Positions 18,547-28,284 of a stretch of 64,000 bases of DNA are shown one piece after another. How positions within the stretch are numbered: position 1 is the first letter of the stretch; each line of letters opens with the position of its first letter. The stretch covers positions 1 through 64,000 of the forward strand of contig CANLNQ010000031.1 of the NCBI GenBank assembly GCA_947492525.1, in the 5' to 3' direction. The position numbers were made by a program, and so were the translations under genes. The DNA comes from an uncultured Granulosicoccus sp. Lineage in GTDB: Bacteria > Pseudomonadota > Gammaproteobacteria > Granulosicoccales > Granulosicoccaceae. The notes under the pieces were generated by a model, which was given only the letters and a program-made list of their open reading frames with translations, was not told the DNA's origin and did no database searches.

Positions 18547-19806
18547 TTGGATAATATCTGCGACGAAACGATCTGCGTCTTGCTGGCTGGGGGCCAGGGT
18601 ACTCGTTTGTATCCTCTGACATCCGATCGGGCGAAGCCCAGTGTGCCTTTCGGCGGAAAATACCGAATCATAGACTTCACACTGAGCAACTGCCTGCACT
18701 CGAACATCCGTCGTGTCCTGGTACTGACACAATACAAGTCGCACTCATTGCAGAAACACCTGCGCGATGCCTGGTCCATTTTCAGCCCCGAGTTGGGTGA
18801 ATACATCACGGCAGTACCACCGCAGATGCGAACCGGCGATTCCTGGTACAGCGGGACTGCCGATGCCATCTTCCAGAATCTGTACCTGCTTGAACGCAGT
18901 GGGGCCAAACGGGTGTTGATTCTCTCCGGCGATCATGTCTATCGCATGGATTATGCGGCCATGCTCGAGCGTCATATCGATCAGCAGGCTGACCTGTCCG
19001 TGGCCTGCATGCGTGTTCCCCTGGCCGATGCGTCCTCATTCGGCATCATGACGGTGAATGCGGCGGATCGAGTGGTGGATTTCACGGAAAAGCCAGTTCA
19101 GGCAGCCTCTCTGCCGGGGGATGAGGCGCACGCTCTGGCATCGATGGGCATCTATGTCTTCAATATCGATGTGCTGCGTGCCCAGTTGGAGTCTGACCAT
19201 GAACAGCAAAGCTCATCGCATGACTTCGGACACGATCTGTTGCCCCGTCTCATTACCACGCACAAGGTGGCTGGCTATCGCTTCGGCGGTCATGATGGGC
19301 GTGTCAGTCCGGATCGCTACTGGCGAGACGTCGGCACGCTGGACTCCTATTTCGATGCCAACATGGATCTGCTGGCGAGCACACCGCCGCTGGATCTCTA
19401 TCAGACGTCCTGGCCGATCAGGACCTATCAGGGGCAACACCCGCCGGCCCGTGTCACCACCAGTGACAACGGTGTGACCGGTACCATCCAGAATTGCATG
19501 CTGGGCAACGGCTCCGTGGTAGATGGTGCCAAAGTCATCGACTCGATCCTGTCGGCGCGTGTGTTTGTCGAGGAAGGAGCCGTGGTCGAATCCAGCATCC
19601 TGTTCGATGGCGTTCGGGTCGGCGCCGGTGCGGTCTTGCGCCGATGTATCGTCGACAAGAACGTCGTTATTCCGGCGGGTATGAAAATCGGCCTTGATGC
19701 GGACGTCGACGCTCGGCGATTTCACGTATCCGCCAATGGTGTCGTGGCGGTGCCCAAGTGCTTTGATGCGGTCCATCCCCAGCGACGGTCGTTTGAAACC
19801 TGCTGA
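18547..19806 (+). CDS. glgC: Glucose-1-phosphate adenylyltransferase
   Basis: Makes ADP-glucose from glucose 1-phosphate and ATP for glycogen synthesis. The 419-residue protein begins at TTG (18547), the only start that keeps the N-terminal regulatory and catalytic segment; LLAGGQGTRLYPLTSDRAKP is the nucleotide-binding signature. FGGKYRIIDFTLSN, SGDHVYRMDY and DFTEKP follow, and the C-terminal left-handed beta-helix covers about residues 290-410 (NCMLGNGSVVDG, VRVGAGAVLRRC). No glgA, glgB or glgP gene is adjacent, although a phosphoglucomutase lies at 48908. The 3' end abuts a small hairpin and a 46-bp duplication. Confidence 0.93.
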   Translation: MDNICDETICVLLAGGQGTRLYPLTSDRAKPSVPFGGKYRIIDFTLSNCLHSNIRRVLVLTQYKSHSLQKHLRDAWSIFSPELGEYITAVPPQMRTGDSWYSGTADAIFQNLYLLERSGAKRVLILSGDHVYRMDYAAMLERHIDQQADLSVACMRVPLADASSFGIMTVNAADRVVDFTEKPVQAASLPGDEAHALASMGIYVFNIDVLRAQLESDHEQQSSSHDFGHDLLPRLITTHKVAGYRFGGHDGRVSPDRYWRDVGTLDSYFDANMDLLASTPPLDLYQTSWPIRTYQGQHPPARVTTSDNGVTGTIQNCMLGNGSVVDGAKVIDSILSARVFVEEGAVVESSILFDGVRVGAGAVLRRCIVDKNVVIPAGMKIGLDADVDARRFHVSANGVVAVPKCFDAVHPQRRSFETC

Positions 19807-19844
19807 GCCGGCGAGAGAGTCCATCCTCTCGGCCAGGCGTCTCG

Positions 19845-19936
19845 GCACGAATCAGCGAGATACCTTCAGTCGGTGACCTTCACGACCTCCGCACGAATCA
19901 GCGAGACACCTTCAGTCGCTGACCTTCACGATCTCT
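19845..19936. repeat. Tandem 46-bp duplication of the ppx 3' end
   Basis: Two head-to-tail 46-bp copies, 19845-19890 and 19891-19936, differ at only four positions. The second copy contains the last codons and stop of ppx (minus strand); the first lies just beyond the stop. It is therefore a partial duplication of the gene's tail into the glgC-ppx spacer. Preceding it at 19812-19831 is a weak hairpin (CGAGAG/CTCTCG) that may end glgC transcripts. Confidence 0.8.
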
Positions 19937-21414
19937 GCACCGTCCAGGCCTGTTGCCTTCGCCAGCTGCTTGAGACGACTCTGCACCGCATCACTGTCAG
20001 GAATGCTGCTCTCGTCCAGAATCTCCAGGCGAACGGCATCCGAATCGATTCTGATTCTGGCATCACGCAGGATCTGCGGAACACTGGCCGAAAATCGATG
20101 CCCCAGCAAGAGTGTCCGGCCCAGGATTTCCGCTCGGCGAAGTTCACTGACGCTCAAGAGGTCCTGAACCGAGTTCTTTACCATGTCGTCCACCTTGCCG
20201 CCGTAGCGGGCAAGAATGGCCACGGAGATGAAAGCGCGTTCCGGATGGGAAAGGCCGATGAAGGGAAACTGCAGCATGCGCAGAAAGCTGTCGGTAGCCC
20301 GGATCTTCTCGTGCTCACGCCAGGCGATGTCCGTCAGTGCGCATACTGCAAGCCTGAGTCTGCGATCGGATTGTGTTTCCCCCGGAAACAGGTTGTCGGT
20401 CCACTCTCCCAGAGCTTCACAGAAGGCAGGAACCCGCGCGGCTGGCAGGCCGATCGTCAATGCACCTTCAATGAGTGGGTCGCGATACTGTTCGGTTTCA
20501 TCAAGCTGCTTGTAGAGCCATCCCTCACGCAGACCATAGGCAGAAAATGCAACCGTGTCTGGAGACAGCTTGCGCAATACTCTTGACATGACCAGCGCTG
20601 ATGCGGGCAGTGTGCTGATGCGCCGGCTGGGCACATCCGGTAGCTCGGCAACCTGTTCCGGCGTCATCTTGGCAATGCTGCTGGCCAGCGTACGCAACTC
20701 CCTGGCCGGGATTTCATAGCCTTGCACAACACTGATGGGGCGCTTGTTCATGGCGATGTGAATACGCGCAAGCGCACGCCAACCGCCACCCACTGCGTAG
20801 AAGACAGGATTCGTCAACAGTGGCGGCAGGCTTTCGGACAGGATCTCGTCCACGCGTTTCTTGGCGGCACTGTAGCCGTCCTGCATCATGGCTGTCACCG
20901 GCAAGGCCCCCAGCGGCATGCTGGTCATGCGCTCACCCACGCCGTCGCCCAGTACCTCCGCCACTTCCAGGCTGCCTCCACCGATATCACCCATCATGCC
21001 CTTGGGCTGAAAGAAGCCCGAGATGACACCGTGTGCCGAATAGAAGGCCTCTTCTTCACCGGTAAGAATGCGTGGCTGCAATCCTGTTTTCCTGCGAATG
21101 GCGTCGATCAGGTCGGTACCGTTTTTCGCCCGACGTGTGGCCTCGGTGGCCAGTACGTCGATGCGTTCGACCTCCATCGCCTTGGCAATGGAGCTCATGC
21201 GAACAACGGCGTGCAACGCACGCGCTATGGTGTCATCGGTGAACCTGCCTTCTGCATCCAGTCCCGAGCCAAGTGCCACCATGGACTTTTCATTGAATCG
21301 AGGGAAGGGGGCGCGACTCAGATCGTCATAGACGACCAGCCGGATCGAGTTCGATCCGATGTCTATCACGCCGTAATGGGTCTGCTTGCGCTCCATGATG
21401 CGAGTGCTGTCCAT
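19912..21414 (-). CDS. ppx: Ppx/GppA phosphatase (exopolyphosphatase)
   Basis: Expected to hydrolyse terminal phosphates of polyphosphate, and possibly pppGpp. The 500-residue protein has the ASKHA phosphate-1 motif GVIDIGSNSIRLVVYDD near the N-terminus and GDIGGGSLEVAEV as phosphate-2; Glu in LTGEEEAFYS is the catalytic candidate. The C-terminal half (about 310-500) is HD-like helical and shorter than in E. coli Ppx. The start at 21414 has GAGAG 9 nt upstream; an ATG six codons in and one at 21474 are alternatives. It opposes PPK2 (16084). The upstream spacer 21415-21760 (346 bp) holds its promoter region but no gene or structure I can support. Confidence 0.88.
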   Translation of the reverse strand: MDSTRIMERKQTHYGVIDIGSNSIRLVVYDDLSRAPFPRFNEKSMVALGSGLDAEGRFTDDTIARALHAVVRMSSIAKAMEVERIDVLATEATRRAKNGTDLIDAIRRKTGLQPRILTGEEEAFYSAHGVISGFFQPKGMMGDIGGGSLEVAEVLGDGVGERMTSMPLGALPVTAMMQDGYSAAKKRVDEILSESLPPLLTNPVFYAVGGGWRALARIHIAMNKRPISVVQGYEIPARELRTLASSIAKMTPEQVAELPDVPSRRISTLPASALVMSRVLRKLSPDTVAFSAYGLREGWLYKQLDETEQYRDPLIEGALTIGLPAARVPAFCEALGEWTDNLFPGETQSDRRLRLAVCALTDIAWREHEKIRATDSFLRMLQFPFIGLSHPERAFISVAILARYGGKVDDMVKNSVQDLLSVSELRRAEILGRTLLLGHRFSASVPQILRDARIRIDSDAVRLEILDESSIPDSDAVQSRLKQLAKATGLDGAEIVKVSD

Positions 21415-21760
21415 GCAGATTTCTCTCGGGTCCGTGTTCCTTCCACCGGACAATCCGGAATTCATGATCGGCATCCCTGCAAGGCACCGGTTTTGATCAA
21501 TGTCACGTTCATTTCCATGGCTGACAGAATCGGGAACCGGAAGCTTATCAAGTATTCAGGGCGCGAACCCGCTTCTGAACGTCATGCGGGCACTGCGATG
21601 TTGCGGGAGTGCGCATAATATCGATCCGCGTGCCTCTGTCGGGTGCACATTGACAAGCGAAGACTCGTTTCAAGGTGCTGATATAAAAGAAGATAATCAC
21701 GGTTCGACCACCGATGCGCTGTCGGCAGAACTGCGTTACCCCGCCCGCGCATTCATTCGA

Positions 21761-23155
21761 TCAATGCAGGCTGCGGATCTTGAAGCGTCGTCCCTTGATC
21801 TTGCCTTCGTTGAGTACGCGCAATGCAAGGCTGGCCTGTTCGTAGGCGACGGCCACGTAGGCCTTCCTGTCCATGACCGTGATCTTGCCGATCTGCTCCT
21901 TGGTCAAGGCATCGCCTGCTGTCAGCGCACCGACAATGTCGCCGGGTCTGATCTTGTCTTTCTTGCCGGCATTGATCAGCAGGGTGATGGTTTCGGGCAA
22001 GGGGGGCTGACTCGGGCGATTCCCGCGATGCGCCAGTTGCTCGACGCTGAGGGGGCGTTCCAGAAACTGTTCGATGGCCTCGAGGCGGAATTGCTCATCC
22101 GGGTTCACGAAACTGATGGCAAGGCCTTGCCGGCCAGCGCGTCCTGTACGCCCGATGCGATGCACATGGGTTTCGGGTGATAGCGCCATATCGTAATTGA
22201 TCACGGCTGCAAGAGAGTCGATATCAAGCCCTCTGGCTGCAACATCGGTGGCCACGAGAATCGATGCGCTGCCGTTGGCGAACAGAATCATGGATTCGTC
22301 TCGTTCATACTGGTCAAGGTCGCCGTGCAGCGCCCTTGCGCGATAGCCTCTCTGCTGCAAGGCGTCGGCCAGGCTCTGGCATTGTTGTTTGCGGTTGCAG
22401 AACACCAGGCAGGAGTCCAGTTGATGGGCCTGCAGAACGCTTGCGAGTGCTGCTGTCTTGTCGTCTTGCGAGGTGTGGTAGAAGTGCTGCTGAATCTGTG
22501 CCTCCTGATGCGATTCACTGAGTCGCACTTCAGTGGGGTCGGTCTGTACCGCGGCGCTGATCTGCTGAATCCGGTCGGGATAGGTGGCCGAGAACAGCAA
22601 TGTCTGTCTATCGCTGTTCGTTCTGCCGAGTATGCTCAGAATGTCATCGTGGAAGCCCATGTCCAGCATGCGGTCGGCTTCATCGAGTACCAGCGTGCGC
22701 AGGCCATCGAGCAACAGGCTGCCCTTGTCCAGGTGCTTGAGGATCCTGCCGGGCGTGCCGACGATGATGTGGGCGTCTCGCTGCAGTGAGTTCAGTTGCG
22801 CCTGCATCGGCTTGCCGCCACAGAGGGTCAGGACGCGAGTGTTGGGAAGCGCACTGGCCAGACGACGGATTTCGGAGGCCACCTGATCGCTGAGCTCTCG
22901 GGTCGGGCACAACACCAGCGCCTGAGTCTTGTATGTCTTGATGTCGAGCTTGTCGAGCAGCCCCAGTGCGAACGCTGCGGTCTTGCCACTCCCGGTCTTT
23001 GCCTGCGCCACCAGGTCGCGTCCGCCCAGAATCACGGGCAATGCCTCCCGCTGGATCGGCGTCATGCTGTGGTAGTCCAGAGAGGCGACGGCGCTCAGCA
23101 ATTCGGCACGCAGTGCCAGGGTGCTGAACGGAGTCAGGTCGTCGGATGTTGTCAC
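21761..23155 (-). CDS. dbpA: ATP-dependent RNA helicase DbpA
   Basis: DEAD-box helicase acting in 50S ribosome assembly. Of 464 residues, the two RecA-like domains fill about 1-380: Q motif DYHSMTPIQREALP, AKTGSGKTAAF, PTRELSDQ, GTPGRILKHL, DEAD, SAT, and HRIGRTGRAGRQG. The C-terminal 75 residues match the DbpA RNA-binding domain (ETITLLINAGKKDKIRPGDI through GRRFKIRSLH), which recognises hairpin 92 of 23S rRNA. I chose the GTG at 23155, giving VTTSDDLTPFSTL in line with E. coli MTAFSTL; ATG at 23215 is the alternative. The spacer 23156-23562 towards cls has no other gene. Confidence 0.9.
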   Translation of the reverse strand: MTTSDDLTPFSTLALRAELLSAVASLDYHSMTPIQREALPVILGGRDLVAQAKTGSGKTAAFALGLLDKLDIKTYKTQALVLCPTRELSDQVASEIRRLASALPNTRVLTLCGGKPMQAQLNSLQRDAHIIVGTPGRILKHLDKGSLLLDGLRTLVLDEADRMLDMGFHDDILSILGRTNSDRQTLLFSATYPDRIQQISAAVQTDPTEVRLSESHQEAQIQQHFYHTSQDDKTAALASVLQAHQLDSCLVFCNRKQQCQSLADALQQRGYRARALHGDLDQYERDESMILFANGSASILVATDVAARGLDIDSLAAVINYDMALSPETHVHRIGRTGRAGRQGLAISFVNPDEQFRLEAIEQFLERPLSVEQLAHRGNRPSQPPLPETITLLINAGKKDKIRPGDIVGALTAGDALTKEQIGKITVMDRKAYVAVAYEQASLALRVLNEGKIKGRRFKIRSLH

Positions 23156-23562
23156 GAAGTGTCGCTCTTGCAGGTATCGAAGGCCGACTGTACAGGGAAT
23201 CGGCGTCGAGACCATGGCAAACGATCTCTGAAAAACGTCCATTGCATGCTGTTGCCGCTGGAATCGACAACGATTGCTGACACTATGGCGCGAAACCAAT
23301 GTAATGGCGTCACATGCAAACGCATCTGTTTCGCGTATTCTCAAGTCTCGAAAGTGTGGTGACTTTCGTTATTCCTCCTCCAAGTGGTATTGAGGCATGG
23401 AGCCAACGAGGCCAGGGAAGGCCGTCTTTTTTCCAGCGGCTGAACATGCGCCCTGTGGAGGCGATCGGTAGAGGTCGTGCTGTCGCTATGGGTGCGACTC
23501 TGCGCCAATCATACACGGTTCAAATCAATTCTGTTGCAATCCCGCCGTGCGCCCGGTGCGCG

Positions 23563-25122
23563 CTACAGCAGGGGCGCTAGCAGACGTGCCGTATTGGCCG
23601 TGATCTGCTCGATGTATCCAGGCTTCCTGTTGTCGGGTTCAAAGGGTTTCGATGCCGCCAGATCCCTGTCGAAAAGATCGCCAAGGCGCGTGTTGATGTC
23701 CTTGTCGTAGATGGCCGCCACCAGCTCGAAATTCAGCCGGAAGCTGCGATTGTCCATGTTGGCAGTGCCGACAATCGACAGTTCATCATCGATGATCATG
23801 ACCTTGGAGTGATTCATTCGCGGCTCGTAGTGCCAGATGCGCGTGCCATTCTCGGCGGCATCCGCGGAGTAGGTCTTGGCGGCGGCATTGACGAGCGCAG
23901 AGTCACCGTTGGCTGGCAGGATCAGTCTGACATCCACGCCGCGTCTCGATGCACTCTTCAGCGCCTCCTCGATGGGCGTATCCGGTACGAAGTAGGGAGT
24001 GTTGATCCAGACGCGTTGCCTGGCGCTGGTGATGGCCGTGAAATACAGAAGGTGAATGTCGTTGCTTGCCTCGTCCGGACCCGAGTCGATGATCTGAACC
24101 CAAGGTCCTGATGTCGAGTGCGTCGCGTCAGCACGGTTTCCGGGTTCATCGGGGAACCACTGCTCGATATCGCCGGGTGCTTCGGAAGGGTCCTTGCCTT
24201 GCTTGCCGAAGTGCCGGGACAGGAAGCTGCTGTCCGCGGACGCATCCACCGCTGATGAATAGAGCCAGTCTTCCAGGAAGATGGCCTGAAGATCCATGGC
24301 CGGGGGCCCTGACACCTTCAGATGTGTGCTGCGCCAGGGGCGTGCTTCCCCGTCATCGTCCCCGCTGATGTTGTTGTCGCTTACGTTGATGCCGCCCGTG
24401 AATGCGACCAGGCCATCGACGATGATGATCTTGCGGTGGGTGCGAAAGTTTAGCTTGCCCGGTTGCGGGGTCAGGAGGTGGGGTGGGTTGAACTTGCGCA
24501 CCTCACCACCGGCTTCCAGCAGGGGTGCCCAGAAGCCCCCGTGACAGTCCTTGCCGCCGATGGCATCCACCACGATGCGTACCCTGACGCCCTCATTGGC
24601 GCGTTCGATCAAGGTGTCTCGCAGGCGCGTGCCGATGACATCGGGCATCCAGATGTAGTACTCCAGATGAATAGTGCTGCGCGCCGTCTGCACAGCCTCC
24701 AGAATGGCAGGAAAACAGCTGTCACCGTCTTCGTACAGCGCCATGTCCTGCGCTTTCCGGGGGCCGGGCTGCGATCCTGTTTCACGACGTGTGACCTGCG
24801 TCAACGATGAGAGCGTGAATCGATCGGTGAATGACGACGGTACGTGATCTTCTCTCTCGGGAATAGCCTGAGAGGCGCTACGGCGGGCAGATTGCCTACG
24901 CCGGGTCTGATCATCCAGGCGGCGCGGTCCGATCAGGAAATAGATGAGCCCGCTGATGATCGGCAGGCTCCAGAACGCCAGCAGCCAGGCCAGCGTTGTG
25001 GTGGGTCGGCGACGTCGAAACAGCAGGAAGAGCGTGCCTCCCACTACCCAGGCGGCATAGACAAGTGTCCAGACAACATCGGGGACGAAACCGGCGTAGC
25101 GCGTCAGTGAGTCGTACAGCAT
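23563..25122 (-). CDS. cls: Cardiolipin synthase (phospholipase D family)
   Basis: Condenses phosphatidylglycerol into cardiolipin at the inner membrane. The 519-residue protein has two N-terminal transmembrane helices (VVWTLVYAAWVVGGTLFLLF and TLAWLLAFWSLPIISGLIYF, the PLDc_N domain) and two HKD motifs: HRKIIIVDGLVAFTGGINV and HSKVMIIDDELSIVGTANMD. A polar, charged insert lies between about 70 and 125. Length is slightly above the usual 480-490. It is a single-gene unit, divergent from the CopG-type regulator. Confidence 0.92.
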   Translation of the reverse strand: MLYDSLTRYAGFVPDVVWTLVYAAWVVGGTLFLLFRRRRPTTTLAWLLAFWSLPIISGLIYFLIGPRRLDDQTRRRQSARRSASQAIPEREDHVPSSFTDRFTLSSLTQVTRRETGSQPGPRKAQDMALYEDGDSCFPAILEAVQTARSTIHLEYYIWMPDVIGTRLRDTLIERANEGVRVRIVVDAIGGKDCHGGFWAPLLEAGGEVRKFNPPHLLTPQPGKLNFRTHRKIIIVDGLVAFTGGINVSDNNISGDDDGEARPWRSTHLKVSGPPAMDLQAIFLEDWLYSSAVDASADSSFLSRHFGKQGKDPSEAPGDIEQWFPDEPGNRADATHSTSGPWVQIIDSGPDEASNDIHLLYFTAITSARQRVWINTPYFVPDTPIEEALKSASRRGVDVRLILPANGDSALVNAAAKTYSADAAENGTRIWHYEPRMNHSKVMIIDDELSIVGTANMDNRSFRLNFELVAAIYDKDINTRLGDLFDRDLAASKPFEPDNRKPGYIEQITANTARLLAPLL

Positions 25123-25268
25123 GTCGGTGCGGCGAGTGCGTATCAGACAGAACCATACTCCCTGCGCCCTGTACGCAGACAGGCATTGGAGCCATTACCC
25201 AGGTCGATCGCCTGGCACAAGGGCGGCCGAGTTTCGTGATTTATTTCACCTAAAAGTCTTGAAAACAT

Positions 25269-25300
25269 CCAAGTGGATTCCATATACCTTCCATGTGGAT
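25269..25300. promoter_or_regulatory. Candidate operator of the CopG-type regulator
   Basis: CCAAGTGGAT (25269-25278) and CCATGTGGAT (25291-25300) form a direct repeat spaced by 22 bp, about two helical turns. It ends 11 nt before the regulator's ATG. Ribbon-helix-helix proteins often bind such repeats and repress themselves. The GGAG ribosome site overlaps the right edge. Confidence 0.4.
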
Positions 25301-25311
25301 GGAGAAAGCCA

Positions 25312-25728
25312 ATGGCTGCAATCAAGAAATCGGGTGACAGAACGCCGGAAAACGAAAAAGTCACGATCAACCTCGGATTTGTGGATCTGGGGCGCATCGA
25401 TCTTCTGGTGCAGGAAGGCTTCTACGCCAACCGCAGTGATTTCATCCGGACCGCAATACGCAAGCAACTGGACGGGCATGTGGATGCTCTGGGCAAGAGC
25501 ATGGACCGGCACACGATGGAGCTCGGCCTGCGCGACTTCTCGCGGGCCGATCTGGAGGCAGTACGGGATGCCGGTGAGATGCTGCATATCAAGGTGGTGG
25601 GGCTAGCCCGAATCGACGCCGACGTCTCGGCTGAGCTGGCCTTGGCCACCATCGGATCCATTACCGTGCTGGGGGCACTGCAGGCCAGCACCGAGTTAAA
25701 GACCGCATTGGCGGATCGAATCCGCTGA
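25312..25728 (+). CDS. Ribbon-helix-helix (CopG-like) regulator
   Basis: A 138-residue protein. The N-terminal 55 residues look like a CopG/MetJ ribbon-helix-helix: strand EKVTINLGFVDLGR, then helices covering IDLLVQEGFYANRSDFIRTA. The remainder (HTMELGLRDFSRADLEAVRD to the end) is a conserved extension of unknown role, possibly for oligomerisation or effector contact. ATG at 25312 has GGAG 9 nt upstream. A PHB-depolymerase-like gene follows after 28 nt, so control of polyester or ester use is the likely job. DNA binding is inferred from the fold. Confidence 0.78.
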   Translation: MAAIKKSGDRTPENEKVTINLGFVDLGRIDLLVQEGFYANRSDFIRTAIRKQLDGHVDALGKSMDRHTMELGLRDFSRADLEAVRDAGEMLHIKVVGLARIDADVSAELALATIGSITVLGALQASTELKTALADRIR

Positions 25729-25756
25729 TTCGACAAACAACACAGAGAAACAGTCA

Positions 25757-26902
25757 ATGATCAATTTCAGAAAAGGCGCCTTGCGCTCGGCCGATAATGC
25801 GGGCCGCCTTGCTGCCGCGCGACGACTCGTGCAGGACACACTGGCCCGTCATGGCCTGCATGCCCCGATGGGAGACTCTGCAAGTGAGCCCTCGGGAGGC
25901 AATGCGCAGGCGCGTGCAGGTTTTGCAGTACCACCGGCACAGCCAGTTTCCGGGTTCAGGAATCCATTGGCCGATATCGAACTGCCACTGGGCAATGCAA
26001 CTGCACAACAGGTGCCAGTGCCGCCCGGGGCCGAATTCCGGCAAGAACGATACGAGTGTGCCGCCGGTGCACGGGATTACCGACGCTATATTCCGTCGAA
26101 CGCGCACGAGGGGGTGACCGGGCTGGTGCTCATGCTGCATGGTTGCACGCAGAACCCCGAGGATTTCGCCGTGGGTACCGGCATGAATGCGCTGGCTGAA
26201 CGGCACCGTTTCGTGGTCGTCTACCCACAGCAGTCGCGCGGAGACAATGCCCAGTCGTGCTGGAACTGGTTCAGTCGCGCCGATCAGCGTCGCGATCGGG
26301 GCGAACCTGCCATCCTCGCCGGTATGACCCGTGAACTGATGGCGGAGTACGGTCTCTCCAGAGAACAGTGCTTTGTCGCAGGCCTGTCTGCGGGCGCTGC
26401 AATGGCGGTGATCCTGGGAGAAACCTGCCCGGATGTCTTTACCGCCGTCGGGGCGCATTCCGGACTGCCATTCGGGGCTGCCAGAGATGTGCCTTCCGCC
26501 TTCGCGGCCATGGCAGGCAATGGTGCCATTCCGGCGCCCGGCGTCTCACTCTCGGGTGCCAGTGATGTCCGTACCATCGTGTTCCACGGAACGGCTGATC
26601 ACACGGTACACCCTTCCAACGGAGAGGCGATTGCACGGCAGGTGCTGGACAGCCGGGTGCGGCAGAGCATCGAAAGCAGGGAAACGGGGAACCGGTCCGG
26701 CCTGGGCTACACACGCTCGATCACGGCCAGTGTCGATGGTGTGACCGAGCTGGAATACTGGGCCGTCGAAGGCCTCGGTCATGCCTGGTCAGGCGGACAG
26801 CCAGGTGGATCCTATATCGATACACGAGGACCCGATGCGAGCGCCGAGATGGTACGTTTTTTCTTCGGTTTATCCTCTACACTCGACACGCCTGCCGGAT
26901 GA
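25757..26902 (+). CDS. PHB depolymerase-family esterase
   Basis: Alpha/beta-hydrolase of 381 residues in the Esterase_PHB/LpqC group. The first 95 residues are Gly/Ala/Pro-rich and lack a signal peptide, suggesting a cytoplasmic enzyme. The core shows LMLHGCTQNPEDFA (oxyanion), SCWNWF, nucleophile Ser in FVAGLSAGAAMA, Asp in FHGTADHTVHPSN and His in EGLGHAWSGG. Members include intracellular and extracellular PHB depolymerases and feruloyl-type esterases. Regulator upstream and PHA synthase elsewhere in the window favour polyester turnover. PuuA follows after 32 nt. Confidence 0.85.
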   Translation: MINFRKGALRSADNAGRLAAARRLVQDTLARHGLHAPMGDSASEPSGGNAQARAGFAVPPAQPVSGFRNPLADIELPLGNATAQQVPVPPGAEFRQERYECAAGARDYRRYIPSNAHEGVTGLVLMLHGCTQNPEDFAVGTGMNALAERHRFVVVYPQQSRGDNAQSCWNWFSRADQRRDRGEPAILAGMTRELMAEYGLSREQCFVAGLSAGAAMAVILGETCPDVFTAVGAHSGLPFGAARDVPSAFAAMAGNGAIPAPGVSLSGASDVRTIVFHGTADHTVHPSNGEAIARQVLDSRVRQSIESRETGNRSGLGYTRSITASVDGVTELEYWAVEGLGHAWSGGQPGGSYIDTRGPDASAEMVRFFFGLSSTLDTPAG

Positions 26903-26934
26903 GGCAGGCAGGGTCCAGATAACGAGGTTCATCA

Positions 26935-28284
26935 ATGACGGCAAGCCATATCACGACATGGTTGAAAGAGTATCCGCAGATCAAGTCGATGTTCGCCTGT
27001 GTGTGTGATCTGAACGGAACACTGCGGGGCAAGAGAGTACCGCGTGATCAGATCGAAAAGGTCATCAACGAGGGCCTGCGGATGCCGTTGTCGATCGCCA
27101 ACGTGGATATCTGGGGCGAGGATATCGAGAACAGTGAGCTGGTCTTTGCCACCGGTGACGCCGATGAACTGTGCGATTTCACGGGTCGCACGCCAGCGCC
27201 CATTCTCTACACCGCTCGCCCGAGTGCATTGGCACTGTTCTGGATGCGTCGCGCCGATGGGACACCGTTCGAAGGTGATCCGCGCAGGGCGCTTGCGAAT
27301 GTGGTCGATCGCTACAAGGCCATGGGGCTGACCCCCGTGGTCTCGACAGAGCTGGAGTTCTATCTCTGCGATCCCGACGGTGGTCGACCGCGAGCAGCTC
27401 GATCACCGGTGACCGGCGTGCGGCCTCACAGTGATGGCATCCTGTCGCTCGACGAGTTGCAACAGTTCGATGAATTTCTGGATGATGTATACGATGGCTG
27501 CGCAGCGCAGGGCATACCGGCGGAAGCTGCCACGTCGGAGAACGGCGCAGGACAGTTCGAGATCAACATGAGGCATGTCGATGATCCGCTGCGCGCCGCT
27601 GATGATGCGATCCTGTTCAAGCGACTGGTGCGGGGTGTTGCACGCAAACACGGCTATGCGGCCACCTTCATGGCAAAACCCTATGGTGACCGTTCCGGTA
27701 GTGGCTTTCATATCCATTTCTCCTTGCTCGACGAGCATGGCGTGAATGTGTTCGACAGTGGCGATGAGCACGGTACACCGATGCTGCTGCACGCCGTTGC
27801 CGGCTTGCTGGAGACCATGCAACAGAACACGCTGACCTTTGCACCGCACCTGAACTCCTATCGTCGCCTGATGCCGGGTGCTCACGCTCCCACCAGCGTT
27901 GCCTGGGGTTACGAGAATCGAACCGCGGCCATCCGGATTCCCGGCGGGCCTTGCGCGGCGCGGCGTATCGAGCACCGCGTTGCCGGTGCCGATGCCAATC
28001 CCTATCTGGTGATGAGCAGCGTGCTGGGCGGCGCCTTGATGGGCATCCGCAAGCAGTTGCTGCCAGCGGACGCCACTGTCGGGGATGCCTATGCGCAGAC
28101 ACATGCGCAGTTGCCGCGAGACTGGGCAACGGCCATCGAGGCCTTCGATGGCGGCAGCCATGTTCCCGACATCTTCTCGCCGCAGTTGCAGAAAATGCTG
28201 GTCGAATGCAAGTCTCAGGAGCTGAATCGTTTCTCCCGACAGGTGTCGGACTTTGAATATCAAAGCTGTCTGGAGGTGGTGTGA
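26935..28284 (+). CDS. puuA: Glutamine synthetase-family protein, probable gamma-glutamylputrescine synthetase
   Basis: ATP-dependent ligase of 449 residues, expected to join glutamate to putrescine as the first step of the Puu polyamine route. The GS beta-grasp N-terminus contains CVCDLNGTLRGKRVPRDQ, common in PuuA-like proteins. The catalytic region shows ENGAGQFEINMRH, FMAKPYGDRSGSGFHIHFSL and the Arg-rich NSYRRLMPGAHAP, GYENRTAAIRIPGG. GAGG lies 8 nt before the ATG. The stop overlaps the start of the next gene (TGATG), which encodes a PuuB-like oxidase, supporting the polyamine role. A related amine substrate is possible. Confidence 0.85.
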   Translation: MTASHITTWLKEYPQIKSMFACVCDLNGTLRGKRVPRDQIEKVINEGLRMPLSIANVDIWGEDIENSELVFATGDADELCDFTGRTPAPILYTARPSALALFWMRRADGTPFEGDPRRALANVVDRYKAMGLTPVVSTELEFYLCDPDGGRPRAARSPVTGVRPHSDGILSLDELQQFDEFLDDVYDGCAAQGIPAEAATSENGAGQFEINMRHVDDPLRAADDAILFKRLVRGVARKHGYAATFMAKPYGDRSGSGFHIHFSLLDEHGVNVFDSGDEHGTPMLLHAVAGLLETMQQNTLTFAPHLNSYRRLMPGAHAPTSVAWGYENRTAAIRIPGGPCAARRIEHRVAGADANPYLVMSSVLGGALMGIRKQLLPADATVGDAYAQTHAQLPRDWATAIEAFDGGSHVPDIFSPQLQKMLVECKSQELNRFSRQVSDFEYQSCLEVV

